The notes beneath the pieces were generated by a model. It did not search any database. It was not told the DNA's origin and saw only the letters and a program-made list of their open reading frames with translations. A stretch of DNA of 64,000 nt from Argopecten irradians (lineage: Eukaryota; Mollusca; Bivalvia; Pectinida; Pectinidae), in the NCBI RefSeq assembly GCF_041381155.1, contig NC_091142.1, positions 40,411,604 to 40,475,603 on the forward strand, in the 5' to 3' direction. Shown here in pieces: positions 1 through 13,459 of this stretch. Made by a program: the position numbers and the translations under genes. Numbering within the stretch: the stretch's first letter is position 1; each line of letters opens with the position of its first letter.

Positions 1-360
1 GAGGTAGTGGGGCGAATCATTTGTCTGACACACGGTTAGGATGACCCATTAGGTTTGACAACACTAACCTATATTTTATCTTCCATATTATCTCTTGGCA
101 TCTTAAACATCAATAACTGTACCGTGTATCTATTAATTGGCTAATCACGCGCATAGTTTAGGTCACGTGACTCCGTCTAAGAATTAGGCCATTTATAACT
201 TTGTCAGGCAGTGCCTGTTACCTATTTACACTGTGTTCTTCATCAATCGTAATAAGTTGTTGAAGTGGTTATTTCCAATCTAATCCATCGTAATTCACTT
301 ATTGGAGGCCAGTCAAATAATCAATTACCGCAAATCCAAGAATAAAACTGGCTGTAAGTC

Positions 361-546
361 ATGTCGATAATGACCGTTACAACAACGAATTGGCACGCCC
401 TCTATAGGCAAAATCAACATCAGATGCAGGCGAAAGCGAGGCTCGTTAGAGATCAATTGGCTGACATATTGTTAGAATGGACAGTAGATATAATGAATCG
501 TTCATATTTCTCAGAAAGCACGGTCAACTTAAAAAGTAAGAAATAA
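361..546 (+). CDS. Short hypothetical ORF, possible 5' coding exon
   Basis: A 61-codon ATG-initiated frame that I do not recognise. It is Gln/Arg-rich in the middle and amphipathic around LVRDQLADILLEW. A good splice donor (A|GTAAGA) sits at 535/536, just before the stop. Used as an exon (361-535) it ends in phase 1, which would join in frame to the acceptor at 13011-13012 upstream of the BH3-like ORF. That join needs a 12.5-kb intron and has a one-in-three chance of matching phase, so it is only a hypothesis. A TATA-like stretch lies near 191-197. Confidence 0.2.
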   Translation: MSIMTVTTTNWHALYRQNQHQMQAKARLVRDQLADILLEWTVDIMNRSYFSESTVNLKSKK

Positions 547-3500
547 AAATATTTTCGATATTAAATGATTTGTTCAAAATACGTCGACGTCGCCCTTTTC
601 TAAGAATTGCGAACATTTTTTTTACACATCGCTTAGGTTTGTATAAATATATAACGACGATATTCATTAATTGTAAGGAATTAAATCAAGATGACTTTGT
701 TTAAATGTAACTTGTTTCGACTTGATTTGATTAGGATTTGACCGGAAGTCTATGTCCAGATACTCCGTGTGGCGGTCAGTCCTCCCTCAAACCTATACCC
801 GCACGTGCAATGACGGGTTGGTGATTAGTAGAGATATGAACAATTAATCTTTTGCGTATAGTACAATAACGTTTATAGGTAACAAAATGTGTTAAGCACA
901 ATGTCTTGGATCTTGTCTGGGGACAAATAAGTAAATTACGTATAGAATGGCAGGCCATAAATTCATCTTGATATAAGTAAGATGGTACCTTTTTGTTACA
1001 GAAAATATTTACAACTTATTGATATTGTAGGAATCGTGTTTAACATAGCCAATATGTTTGGAAATTCCGCAATAAAAATATTTTTCTCTTTAATTTATTT
1101 TGCTTCAACTTTCTAAAGCTTAATTGATATTTATAACAATGCTCATGTTTTGAATTGATTTTTTGATGAAGTATCTATATAATTAAATTTTGCTTTTGTC
1201 ACAAGCATTTTAAGCATTTGGCTTAAAATTTACTCTATTGTCACATAAATTAAACATATGACACTGTCGTTTGTAACGTCGCTCCCGATTGACTGTTACA
1301 AGGAGGTAATGATTTCATAGAAAAAAAGTCCTTGAATGAGTTTGCCATTTGAAGAGATTATCTATTATTAATAGAAGATTGAATGATAAGGATTGATTAG
1401 AATAAATATTTATGTTATGGAGCTATTTAATACAAACATCTTAGTGTACTCTCATCAGTATTTAGAATACACTCAGATTTTGTATTATATCTCTATACCA
1501 TGAAACATATAAAATAAAATCCGAACATTTTTTCATATAACGTTTAAAAGATTTTGGTCCACTGTCTTAATAATGCCATAGACGTAAGACTGTCATAGCC
1601 AATTGTATAATGATAAGAAAATAAGGTTTTATGCATACATAGACCCCATCCTTGTTAACCAGGGGTGTTAAGTCCACAATACCCTCCTTTTCAAGAAGTG
1701 AAGAGGAAGGTATTGGTTCGTAGCTCTTCAGCGAAGAGGGAAGATGAACTGATATTTATTCCATACGTGTACAATAATTGTTTAAATCAACAATTTCATT
1801 ATTATTGAATATTTTTTCATTAATATGTTTAGTAATATTCAATACTAGTCTATATTTCGAGTTTTCAAAGTAGGTTACATGTATTTTCTAACTGGTTGAC
1901 GTTCAATTTTAATTCAATTTGTATTCAATACACGCATATCCTGACCAAAAATATCAAATTTGAAAAATGAACTCTAGAATAATAATCATGGTTAAGTTCA
2001 GTGAGTTCACCCTTTTTGAAATGATTTTTTTTTCGTTTTTGACATATGTAGAATTCATAACATTATAATAATTTTTACTTTTTTTTGCTCTGTATATTTT
2101 AGAATGATAAATACATTTCTTAACTTCAACTGATTACCCATTACATACCAAAGAAAGTTATTTTATTGCTCTTTAAGAGATACCGTCATAATACATAGAA
2201 AATTATAATCTACTGAAATTCGATAAAGAGAAAAAAAATCCCAATAGACAAATGCATATATACCTGTATCGACAGATAGAGTATGTCACTCTGATAATAA
2301 TGAATATTTATGAGTTGATTGCTAATTAAAGATCTTGCACAAGCCTGATTGGATGTAAATTACCACCGCGTGTTCTTATAACTGTCATTATCTGTTTGCT
2401 GTCTTTCGCGATAGCTTATCCTTCTGTATAAAGATGACCATTATAGGTCTAGGTAGTCTACTGTTATTTCCCTGAGATTTAAGGGATGATACAAATAGTC
2501 TGTAATGACAGCAATACAATTATTCAAAAGATTGAGAAAAAGGTGTTTTGTCTGGTAATAAATGAGCCGATTTGTCAAATATTGGCAATTGTTAAAAGAA
2601 ATGCACAAATCGTCTACTTCAATCACTACGTGCACAAACCATACTAACTATATAATTTAATGCAATAAGAGATTGTGTTCCTAGGCCAAGAGACCCCTTG
2701 AATAAGCTCTGTTCTGGAGGATGAAATTGTCACAGGTGTTTTATCATGAATGCTGTAAACGTCTCTTTCATGAATATGCACAATTCATATTAAGATTTAT
2801 CATATCAGTTTTCTAATTAAAAAAAAAGAATTGCAGAAAACAATGAAATACCACGCATACTTTGTGGAACTGTCAGAAATCTGTCCGAAAATAATATCGA
2901 TATCATTGGAAAAATTAAACGTATACAATATTTACACCAATATTAAAAATAATACTGCATGGCTCTGAGAATATTTCACGTTTTATCAGGTGTTTCGTGA
3001 AGAAAACGACGGTAGAATTAGAAGAAAAATTCTATTTCACCGGTATAATTAGCCTTAACGGAGCGAACGGAAGCAGAAAATTGTTATTGGTGCCTAGCCA
3101 TGCGCCATATGTTTAGGCTATTTGTAAAGGTATAATTTGTGAGGGGGAGAGCGATAAAGCCACGCGTATCTCTAAGTGTTCATTAATTACAGGTTTAACT
3201 TGACCGCCACACGTCAAAGGTGTGAGTACAATGTATAACTTACCTGGAGCGGTCAGTTCCGTGGTCAGGCTCTTTAACACTTGTCCAGAGGCCAAAACAC
3301 GGGGTCTTTATCATTGAAAGCGTTCAATATTTGGATAAGGAAATTGATCAGAACATTTTAGGGTGATAATATTGTTCATCGTCTTATGTTTACCAAGATT
3401 TCAAGATTTTCAAGATGATTATTTAAACTTTTACACAATTGTAATTGTAACAAGAGCTTAACAGATACCCTCTTCAATATCTATCGAAATCCTTCAGCGG

Positions 3501-6500
3501 TTGGAGATTGCAGAGTTAGTTTTGAAATTTTCATTTTTTATTTTCTTACCATCTTAATACGGTGAATGATTGGACTTCCATGAAAATGATTTTGACATTT
3601 CAATCCTTTCTAAAGTCCCCAGCCAACAACTTACAACTAGATAAATGTTTCCTGACTGAACAACTGTACTTATGTTCTTGTGGTTGCATTTTCTTGCTGG
3701 GAAAAAAAACTATATCAAATTGTGTTGCCCAAATTACCGCTCCTCGATCCCCCTCTCTTTGGCCCCATTTTAACACGTGCAGTTACTGACCGGCGTCGTG
3801 TCTGGCCCCTACCTTGTTAACCGTTATAATGGACTTGTCCTCGTGGTCAGTGTTTATTGTTGTGCCCTATCGCCGTACGTCCGTCCTCATTAGTCCACCA
3901 CCCTATCCGGACTGTCCGGTCCTATTTTAGACATCATGTGACAGTCCACCAATGTCATGATATATAGTCAACCAACGGTGGGTTGTAAACTTAAATCAGA
4001 AATATTGCAACATTCTTGAATCTAGCTTTGGTATCTTTATGCTTTAGCGACGTATTTAACCTAACACTTTTATGTTTTTACACAATATTAAGGCGGTTTC
4101 TGAAGATGAACGGTTGCAATCGTTTATCAAGATGACTGATTTTAACTTTCTCAAAATAAAGCATACGACAATCAATGACATGACAAATGGGAGTAATGAT
4201 CAGAACAATCACCAATCAAAAGCGTCAAGATAGTTGGAAATCAGAAAGTGCGTCTTCATTCTCATGGATTTGTTGTTTCCCTAAACGTCAATGCTGAAGT
4301 TCTATGTGGCGACATTCTTGATGGTCAAAATTGATAATCACATAAGCTCATTTTAAAGAACATGCAGAGTGTGTATTTGTGCTCAACACCCGGTACTAAT
4401 GCCATGATTTATTGTTATTTTGTACGAAAATCTAGGTTTAGTTTTATTGTTACAATGCAATGCTACGTCATTTATTTAATTGCCTTGAACTTATGGATCA
4501 GGCCATGCGTTCACAAAACAGTCTGACATCTAAAACATCTTCTTTTTGATTTTTCATAATGGAAGTTAAACTTTTCTAAGCGTGGCTAGATTTTTTGGAT
4601 AGTTTTCAATTGCAGATGACGTGACGTTTATAGGAATCTCCGAATTCAATAATTTAATTTCTTTAACCGAAACATAATTCACAACGCATTTTGAATTTTA
4701 TGGATTTATGTTAATATCATTGTTAGTGATGCATCATTTCACTATTTTACTAGAATATTCATTTAGTTCTTCATGAATTTATTAAATAATACGTATGTAT
4801 TATTATGTGTATATATAGTACTATTGTATGGTATGTGGATGAATACAGCAGTACAGCTATCCTGTCAACAGCCGAAGCCCCGACGTATAATGACATTGTG
4901 TAAGGTATATATGTGTGTCACGCTGAGTCTTTGATCTGTCAACGCCAGCCTCATCAACTCTTCCTCACGTACTACTCATTATAACTAGGTACAGTGTTAA
5001 CTAGTGGAGACTCCCGTTGGAGGAGGTGTCAGGTTTACAATGTACAGTTATCTTGATCAATAAGGCCCACGGACAATCTGAAAACATACAGAAAAAAATA
5101 ATGGCAAAAAACAAAGCAAATAAACAAATAGCAAGAGCACTTAACTCAAAATTAACGATAACTCTAACTCCAAATTATCTCGTAAAAGATAAATAAAACA
5201 CACCAAACTGAACATTTAAACGGTATTTCTGTTGTTTCTAAACATCATATTCTTTTGTCATAAATACATTTTGAATCTATGTCTTTTTTAAACGGTAACC
5301 TATAAACATTGAAGCTTGAAACTCTGAATGATGGACGACATCAGTTCTGTTAAACAAGTATTATGAGTTGGCATTGTTGAAAGACGGTATTAAATTTAAT
5401 TAGCTTATTCTTAAATTACTTTTAGAAGAACATCTGTGTATTCCACCATTTCTATGCGAAGAAAATTTAATAGGCGTTTCAAAACAAACGATGCGGTGTC
5501 CAATCTTTGTATTCATTGTGGTAAGCAGAAAATCCGAAAATATTCAAACCATCCCCAAAAACTAAATGTTCAATTTCAAAATATATGTTTTTAAGTTTGT
5601 TTTTGAAACAATAAAGGATGTTCGATTTCTAACATGCAACGTTTTTACTTTGTATTTGGATAATGATAAAAAAATGGTTACCATATTTGTCCTCGTGGAA
5701 TCATTATCTGGCGCAGGAGATATAGCTGGTGTAAAATGCCACGTAAATGATTTGTACGAAGCATGGTTAATTTAAAAATAAATATATAATTGTGATGCAA
5801 TATACGGTGACGAATGGAGAACATGCAATGAATTAATTTGTTCAATGATACATTTAAGGATAATTACTCATATCTTAAGAACAGAAGTATATATTATCCT
5901 GTCATTCGTTGAATTACTTTATTGTCATAGAAGTCGTTAACCTGTGCTGGATCTCTCTCGATTCCGACTTTCTCCCAGCAAAGAGGTCAATATATTCTAT
6001 GCACTCAGTCTATAATATCATTGCTAATTTCTCCTTTATAATCTCACCAGGTTTGTCGCACCTTTACAGCCACACAGTTTTCTTGTCGAGTTCAAACACC
6101 TGAGCTTGGTTCCTCCATACAACACTGACCTAGCGACTCACATAAATACAAAACCATCATTTTACTTTTACCCAGATGTACCAAATCCTGATAGAAAAAA
6201 TGTTTTTTTTCTTATTCTCTTTTATCCATGCAACTGAAAGGTACTTGATGATATTTTGAAATATGTCTTGGAATGGAGTTATGGAGAAAGCTAGGTGTAA
6301 ATCTACACACAACGGACACGACGAGAAAAAAAAGTTTGTCGGAATTCCTTTTTTCGCAATCGACAGACCAAATAGTATCCCGCTAAATAGAAATACAGCT
6401 TAGGAAGTATTACATGTTGCGTTATCTTAACATTTTGATCTAAATATCCGAAGCTTTTGATTTCCGTTTCGACAAGTGTTGTTCTTAATTGCACGTAAAC

Positions 6501-8099
6501 ATGTTTTTCTTGAGTTACATAATTAATTGTGTTGTCAATTTACCTTAGTTAAGTATGTTTTCACCTGTTTCTAATTTATGTATGATATTGGTAAAAATGA
6601 ATTTCATCGTGGTATTGGGAATATAAACCATCATTTTTCTCAATCGGATTTTGCTTTTGTTGAAATGTTAGTACTGAGTACTTATTTTTGTCTTCAATAA
6701 TTTCACTTTGCAGACATTTCATTTTCAATTTACAGGTACAATGTATACAACTTCATTGCTTTCCTTTATAGGCATATGCAAAGGCACTGTTTTATTTTCT
6801 ATCTATGTTTCAAAGTCAACAAGTCGTAATTATTTTAATTTATATGCAGTAGATCTATAACCTGTACTTGAGTGCCACTTGACAGTCCTCTCGAACATGG
6901 TTTTAAGTTCATAGTTCTGTTGAACGTTTACATAAACTGTTTATGATATTAATACGTTATGATAAGGCACATGTCGGTTAATAAACACATTCTCACCTTT
7001 AACAATGGGCAGCTAATGGGATTAAGTCTGAACGTTAAATCGGAACTCCTCGGGCCATACTTATAGCGTCATCCCAAACGAAAACAAACATTCCACCAAA
7101 ATACAGTCACGCGTCTAGCGGTAACCCAACAGACCGAACGGACACAACACCATCGTGATCCTCCCAAAACACAATATTACAGAGATATTAGAGCCACTGA
7201 CATTAATGTTTGTATAAAATGATATCCATACCATTGACTTTCAATAGATTCATATTCAGATAGCCGTATTAAACTACTTTTTTTCTTCTATAACTCAACT
7301 GGAGGAAATGACAAAATCTTTTTATCACAGCTGATGATTTGTTAAATATGTATTTGAGTCGGACACTGACTTCACAAAGGATATTTCAAATTGAACAGGT
7401 TTAATTTAGTTGGTATACTTTACATGTCCCGCTCGACTGAAATGTTCTTTTTATCAAAATGTTTTCAATTACAATAGAATTAAGTTGCATTTGCCATAAG
7501 GGATGCTTACGTTATTTATAAAAGCATATGTATCTTACCACAAACATATAGAATCCTAAATGAGTATCCAAATCATCAGATTTTATGAAACCGACATTAA
7601 AAGGATTTCCAATGCCAAAATGTGATGAATGTCCCAAATATACACTATAAGATACTAATTTACCATTCCAAATACGACTTTTTTTACCTTATTTTTATTT
7701 CATCATAAATGATTAAGTTATATGGAAACTTCAAAAGTGACACAGTGCATCAAATCCAGTTATATACATGTATAAAATCACATACCTGGGACCTTCTACT
7801 TCCTTGTTCTATTTACGTACTTGGAATGTTTCAATAATTAAAAGAAAGCATAAAAACAAAAGAATAATTTCAGGCATCTTTCAACGGTTGCTTTTATAGT
7901 TTTCTTCTGTATACGATATTTCAAAATCTCAAAGGGAAAGGGCAGAACATAAAATAAGTAACTGTTCTTTTAAACAAAACCCCCATGATGCCATTGAAGA
8001 CAAATAAATTTTATAACACATTTGCATTAATTAAATGCTCAATGCCATATAGAACAGGTACATGCATCAATGAACAACAAGCAAATTCGTGGAATTTCC
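547..8099. other. AT-rich non-coding stretch
   Basis: About 7.5 kb without a supported gene. Open frames are short and mostly begin at non-ATG codons. Somewhat less AT-rich blocks at about 3000-3300, 3780-3990 and 7010-7200 could be conserved non-coding DNA or decayed repeats, but I cannot assign them. Confidence 0.6.
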
Positions 8100-9107
8100 A
8101 TCCCCCGCTTTCAAGACATATTGTAGGTAAACATTATTGAGGTTAGGTTTAACCTTGGTTGACACATGAAAAAATAAACTTAATTCTTATTTGGAAGTAA
8201 GACATTTAACTTTGTTACCAAGTTTGAAGAAAATCGGTTAATATTTATTACAGTTATTGTACGGAAGTGGCAGAAAATGACTTTTTTTTTGCTAATTAAA
8301 ATCTGCCAAAAGTGGCTATCGAACTTGGCTAAGCCCTTAAGGCATTTAACTTTGTTACCAAGTTTCAACAATATTAGTTTTAACATTTGTTAGTTATTAC
8401 ACAGAAACTGCAGAAAAATGACATTTGTACTAAATTAAAGGACCATAACTCTGATAAATAACATCCGCTGAAAGAGTTGATCGAACCTGGCCAGGCACTT
8501 AATGCATTCAACCTTGTAACCAAGTTTGAAGAAAATCGATTGATATTTATTACAGTACGGAAGTGGCAGAAACTGACTTCTTTTAAGCAAAGGGCCATAA
8601 CTTCGCTAAATAAGGTCCGTTGGAAGTCGCGATCAAACTTGGTCAAGCCCATCAGGCATTTAACCTTGTTAGTAAGTTTGAAGAAAATAGGTTCACATTT
8701 GTTACATTTATTGCACGGAAATAGCAGAAAATGACGTTTTTGGTAATTCAAAGGGCCATAACTCCGCTAATAGTGTCCATCGACAGTCGTGATCGAACTT
8801 GGCCGAGCCTTTATAGGAAATTTAACCTTGTCACTAAGTTTGAAGAAAATCTGTTCATATTTGTTTCAGTTATTGCACGGATATGGCACAAAATGACGTT
8901 TTTAGTCATTCAAGGGGTCATAACTCCGCTAAAAAGGGTCCATCGACAGTCGCGATCGAATTTTAGCAATTTAACCTTGTCACCAAGTTTGAATTGGTTT
9001 ACATTTGTTACAGTTATAGCTCGGAAACGAAGTGTTACAGACAGACAGATGGACGGACGGACAAACCCAAATTAATATCCCCGTTTCGGAGAAAGCGGAG
9101 GATAATA
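8100..9107 (+). mobile_element. ACGG-microsatellite element (pearl/HINE-like) with internal tandem units
   Basis: The left end TCCCCCGCTTTC (from 8101) is inverted at the right end (GAAAGCGGAGGA, ending 9103). Between them are about six diverged copies of a 140-160 bp unit; each contains 'ttaaccttgttaccaagtttgaag', and several add 'gggccataactccgctaa'. A GACAGACAGATGGACGGACGG microsatellite lies at about 9040-9060, followed by a terminal hairpin. This matches non-autonomous rolling-circle-related elements described in bivalves (pearl, cvA, HINE). There is no coding capacity, and the ORFs crossing it are artefacts. Confidence 0.65.
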
Positions 9108-12100
9108 AACCTTATATTATATATTGACGTACATTCTTTCTTAATTTTATTGCAAACAAATTAACACATAAGACGTCAGAATAGCATTACATTGTGCATT
9201 ATTTCACATTACAATGTAATAATTACTCAGGGGCATAGATGAAATGTTAGCTTGATGCAATGACTTTACGATTACAGTCAGTGACGTTGAAATATCAATT
9301 TAAGTTTATATTATTAATATAACATACGGATATATTCTAACTGTGATCAGATATATCATACACCATGTCGGAATTCCCAAAGGCGTTGACATTCACACAA
9401 GCTTAACAGCAATTCCCAACAGTTTGCTTCCACGGTTGTTGACCTTGGCTCATTAAAACAGAAAACGTGTACTAAATCAACATTGTCGATAACTAAAATG
9501 AATGTATCATGAAAGTTAATTTTGTTTTTGTAAGCATCTGTTACAGGTAATGATTTTTAAAACTGTCAATTAAATTCGGGTCGATTCTAATTTCACAGCA
9601 ATGTGTTGGAGTCTATCCCTTTTTGCTTCAGATGAACCCGAATTGTTAAGCATTGTCAGTTTGATTGGTCAAAATGCTAACTTTTCAACTAACGTTCTTT
9701 CCTAACTGTCACATATAATAATAGTCTTTTTAATTGATATTTTATTATTATTTATGCTTGCATTTTTTCATGTAAGAATATACAACATTGATATGGTCAA
9801 TCTTGTCGAGATACTAATTCTATTTGTCTTGCTGTGTCAAGCTTGCAATGTTCACGAGATTTTCACACATCGTTCGGTAGTTCCCCAGTTGTACCACACC
9901 AGCACCAGAGTACTACCCTTCCCCGATTTATTTCCAATCTCCTCATCAATAAGCCATCATTGCTGAGAACTGTAGCCAAGACCAACATTGCCGAGTGGTC
10001 ATCGTAGTCGGTCAGTCCCCTCAGACCGATGACCACTGACCTACTGTTACGCTGTGTATACATATGTAACAAGCCATTATATCACTACCATAGCCGTGAA
10101 GATCAAATATTAATTAAACCATTTCTGACTCGTCACTGAGTCATATCACTGCGTTAATGTATATGACAATGTAGATACATGGCGTATCTGAGGTCAATGC
10201 GCCTCGGCTAATGAGACCGACACAGCTAATTATAAACCTTAGTCCGCATCTTCATCAGTCCTCACTGATCTAAATATAACAGCATTCTCCATCTTTATGA
10301 TTGATACAAATTCTCCCAACGTTTTCTTTTTCATCCTGTAGCAAGCATATGGAAATAGCAAAATAAAAGGCGTGATTGAAAAATTAATAAAACGATATTT
10401 AAAAAATATACGAATATATTTTCCGATATTTTCTTTCAAAGATATTTTCAATCTTTAACGCGTGTTTTTTTCCTCTCCATTTTAACGACGCCATATTTTA
10501 GCTATAACAGCATATTCAAAACTATAAAAATCGACAATAACACCAACTAGCCTTTTTTCCTTTTTTCCTTTTTTTTCCTTTGCCGTTATTCATTATTGCG
10601 ATGGGATGCTAGGATAATAAATACAGGATAGATAGATTTTTGGGAAAAATAAATCAGCGCTTAGACAAAAAAATATTTTGTCGAGATAAAATTATCAGTT
10701 TTAACAATACTCGAGTGTATTTCCATTAGGAGCAGCTCGGCTATTTTGTTTGAGATCGTAAACGCGGTGATTCTAGTTTAAATCCGATTGATTGAAGATT
10801 CAAGGTCCTTGTTTAAGCTAGATTTGTAATGGTCTTGGACATAATTACCTTAAGACAAATCATTGCCTCAATTATCGTCTCGATTACGTAACAACTCTTT
10901 AAATGTTTTCATCTTATTTTTTATCTTCAAAAATTCTCTTCTCTTCCGTGTTTCAAAGAACAAATATCTTTTTATTATTATTTCCTTTATTTATGATCTG
11001 TACCGATGAAATTTTCAATGATAAATTAGTTTAATATTAATCAATATAAGGTTTGTCATTACTTCCAAGTGCCCCAATTAAAATAAATTGTTGAATTATA
11101 AATACACTATAAGCATTCTGAATAAAGCTATGTGTCTTTAAAATAGCTACACTTTAAGAACTTTACTCATCGATAAGACACATAAAGGAAATATCACGGG
11201 ATTGTTGGTCCTTATCGGATGTCATTCACGTTCTAATTCGATTACCTTTTTAAATATTCAAAACATAGTTATACATGTATATATATAACTCTTGTTTACT
11301 TTGCGCGTGTTAAATTATATCTCCAACAGAATTAAACTCATTCTTGTAAAAAGTATTAAGCTATAATTACCCTGTATATGGTATTTAGTACTGCAGTAAT
11401 TACAGAATCAGCGACATTACACACTTTGGGGGATTACAATGTGTCTGTAAGTATATTCATGTAAATACATGGATTATCTGCCTTTTATACTGTGGTCAGT
11501 TGAGTACTAACTTCAACACCTTGTCGGGGCAATGACCTATAGACTGGACAGTGGCGTATACTAAAGTTAATGTACTACAACATGGACAAATGATTACGGA
11601 CTGTCAACGATGCATTGCTTCCGATGTACAACCATGCTGAAATATCTGATGCAATTAAGCACTGGTGTTATGTTAACCTTGCAATCAGTTTTTTTCACTG
11701 CAATGAATAATTTTGAAAAATCGTAAATTTGATTTTTTTTAAATACGTGAATAAAGCTAATGTTGTATTAGATATGTGTAGCCTTATACAAGCTAAATGT
11801 AACCAAATTGCACAGAATTTGTACATTTTATATAAAGAAAAAATACACTAGATTAGTTAATATAACAATAATTTTGTCTCTCCAATGCTTATCAAAGACG
11901 CAAAAAGCATAAAAGGTTTGCTGATAGAGAGGAACCAAAACCAACTGGAATTTGATCTAAAATAAACGTCAAAAATGAGTGAGATAGTAAATGGTGTACT
12001 ATAGTTAATAGTTCATATTTTTTTACAATCTTGAGAATTATAGAGCGATAGGCACATTATATTATAACGCCCTTCACGCAGCAAATTCCGTAATCTCTAA

Positions 12101-13012
12101 ATATTAAATCTACCTGTAATTAGATGCAACTCTTTGTTGAAAAGCTGTTGTAACAGTTGTGCGGTGTCATTACATATTTTGAATATACTGATTGACTAAA
12201 GCCAGAAGTTATCATACAATTGTGCAGTTTAAATAACGGTCAGCAACCCTGCTATCAATCAAGGTGTTAATATCCATTTCAATGACTCGCTTTATAACAT
12301 GTACAATAGAAGGTGCCAAGCTCTGTCAAAACAAAATGTCAGGGTTTTGTGTGAAAACCGTTCGTTGAAATGACCAAGATCCATATTCCTAAAATAAATC
12401 TCCATACTGCAGATGGTCGATCACATAATGATATAGGTTACTAATGTTGCAATATAGGTACTCTCAAAAGGGCTTGTACAAATATTGGTCTTTATTTTCG
12501 GTGGAAATACATTATACATAAATAATACATATTGATGTTGATATACGAATACATCTGAAAGATATTTGACTAATTAATTAGAACTTTTATACCCACTTAA
12601 AAGCCTATATCGACTATTTACGTATACATTAATACACACGTTGAGTCAGTGTTCCCTGAACACTGTTGCCAACTCCAAACGCTCTCGGCACAGCTTAACA
12701 CCGAGTCGTGGTCGCTGGTCAGGTCTACACAGAAGAGGTCAATACCCAAAGCAATGATATACCCAGCGAAAACCTTGTTAGGCACAGGGCCAAATCAGGT
12801 GAAATGGAAATTACCCACACGCCAGCCAATCAAATCCGTTCTCTATTGTAGGGATTTCTTTTAAATACACACGCGCAAAGAGAGCTGCTATTAAAAGCAA
12901 ATTTGCCTGCACGGGAGGTGGAAGCTTATTCATTCTAGCCGTGCTTAGCGACTTGCTATGACAAAATATTCAAATTTTTGAATTTGATATTTCGAGGATT
13001 TTAAAACTTCAG
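9108..13012. other. AT-rich intergenic or intronic stretch
   Basis: No convincing gene. It contains a perfect 10-bp inverted repeat at 9995-10004/10027-10036 and a TTCC-rich low-complexity tract at about 10551-10580. The region 12640-12900 is less AT-rich and precedes the BH3-like ORF, so it may hold its promoter or 5'UTR. Confidence 0.5.
9995..10036. repeat. Perfect 10-bp stem hairpin
   Basis: GTGGTCATCG at 9995-10004 is exactly inverted as CGATGACCAC at 10027-10036, with a 22-nt loop. Function unknown. Confidence 0.6.
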
Positions 13013-13020
13013 GCGTCAAA

Positions 13021-13242
13021 ATGAAAGGAAACAGTGAGGAAGACAAACTATCTCGCCCACAGGAGGTGGTAATAAGGGATGTAGCAGACAGGCTACGAAG
13101 TATTGGGGACGAAATGGACAGAGAGTACTCACAAACCAACTCCGAGTTGGTGTTGGACTTCTCTCAGTTCTTGTTTCAATACGTCGTCACTGAGTTTCAA
13201 AATAAATTCAAGATTATGGTGAAAGTGGTGAAACCAAACTGA
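13021..13242 (+). CDS. BH3-only-like pro-apoptotic protein candidate
   Basis: A 73-codon ATG frame. Residues 21-33 read VADRLRSIGDEMD, a near-ideal BH3 helix: hydrophobic positions V21, L25, I28 and M32, small A22, and the invariant G29-D30. BH3 helices bind the groove of BCL-2-type survival proteins at the mitochondrial outer membrane. No BH1 motif (NWGR) follows, so this is not a BAX/BAK-type multidomain protein. The C-terminus has a moderately hydrophobic stretch (FSQFLFQYVV) rather than a clear tail anchor. An AG acceptor at 13011-13012 leaves room for an upstream coding exon. A donor after the stop (AAG|GTAAGC at 13261) pairs with an acceptor at 13459, implying a 3'UTR intron. Family placement (Bim/Bik-like) is inferred from the motif alone. 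Confidence 0.55.
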   Translation: MKGNSEEDKLSRPQEVVIRDVADRLRSIGDEMDREYSQTNSELVLDFSQFLFQYVVTEFQNKFKIMVKVVKPN

Positions 13243-13260
13243 AAACAAATCCTAAAAAAG

Positions 13261-13459
13261 GTAAGCATCATTGACCAATATCAAAATAAATTAATAATTA
13301 CAATAGTATACTGCTTTACATATTTTAAAATGCACAAAAAATAATGTTTTATCTTATTGATATAATAGTTCGAAAGAAATTAGTCAACATTAAGCATTTT
13401 ATCTTTGCGTATACATGTACTATGGTTAAATTTCTTATCCTCACTTTTGTTTCTTACAG
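13261..13459 (+). other. Probable 3'UTR intron of the BH3-like gene
   Basis: The donor GTAAGC starts at 13261. The polypyrimidine-rich acceptor TTTGTTTCTTACAG ends at 13459. The intron starts 18 nt after the TGA stop, close enough not to be expected to trigger nonsense-mediated decay. Confidence 0.5.

Noticed and set aside
3113..3295. Minus-strand ORF ending near a consensus donor (CCAG|GTAAGT)
   Set aside because: The frame starts at TTG and no partner exon is evident. The donor alone is not enough.
8380..9075. ORFs of 85-123 codons in the 8-9 kb region
   Set aside because: Fall inside the internal tandem units of the ACGG-type element. No domain, and frames arise on both strands.
9754..9966. 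ORF with a signal-peptide-like start (MVNLVEILILFVLLCQAC)
   Set aside because: Short, with no downstream domain or splice support. A hydrophobic stretch arises easily in AT-rich DNA.
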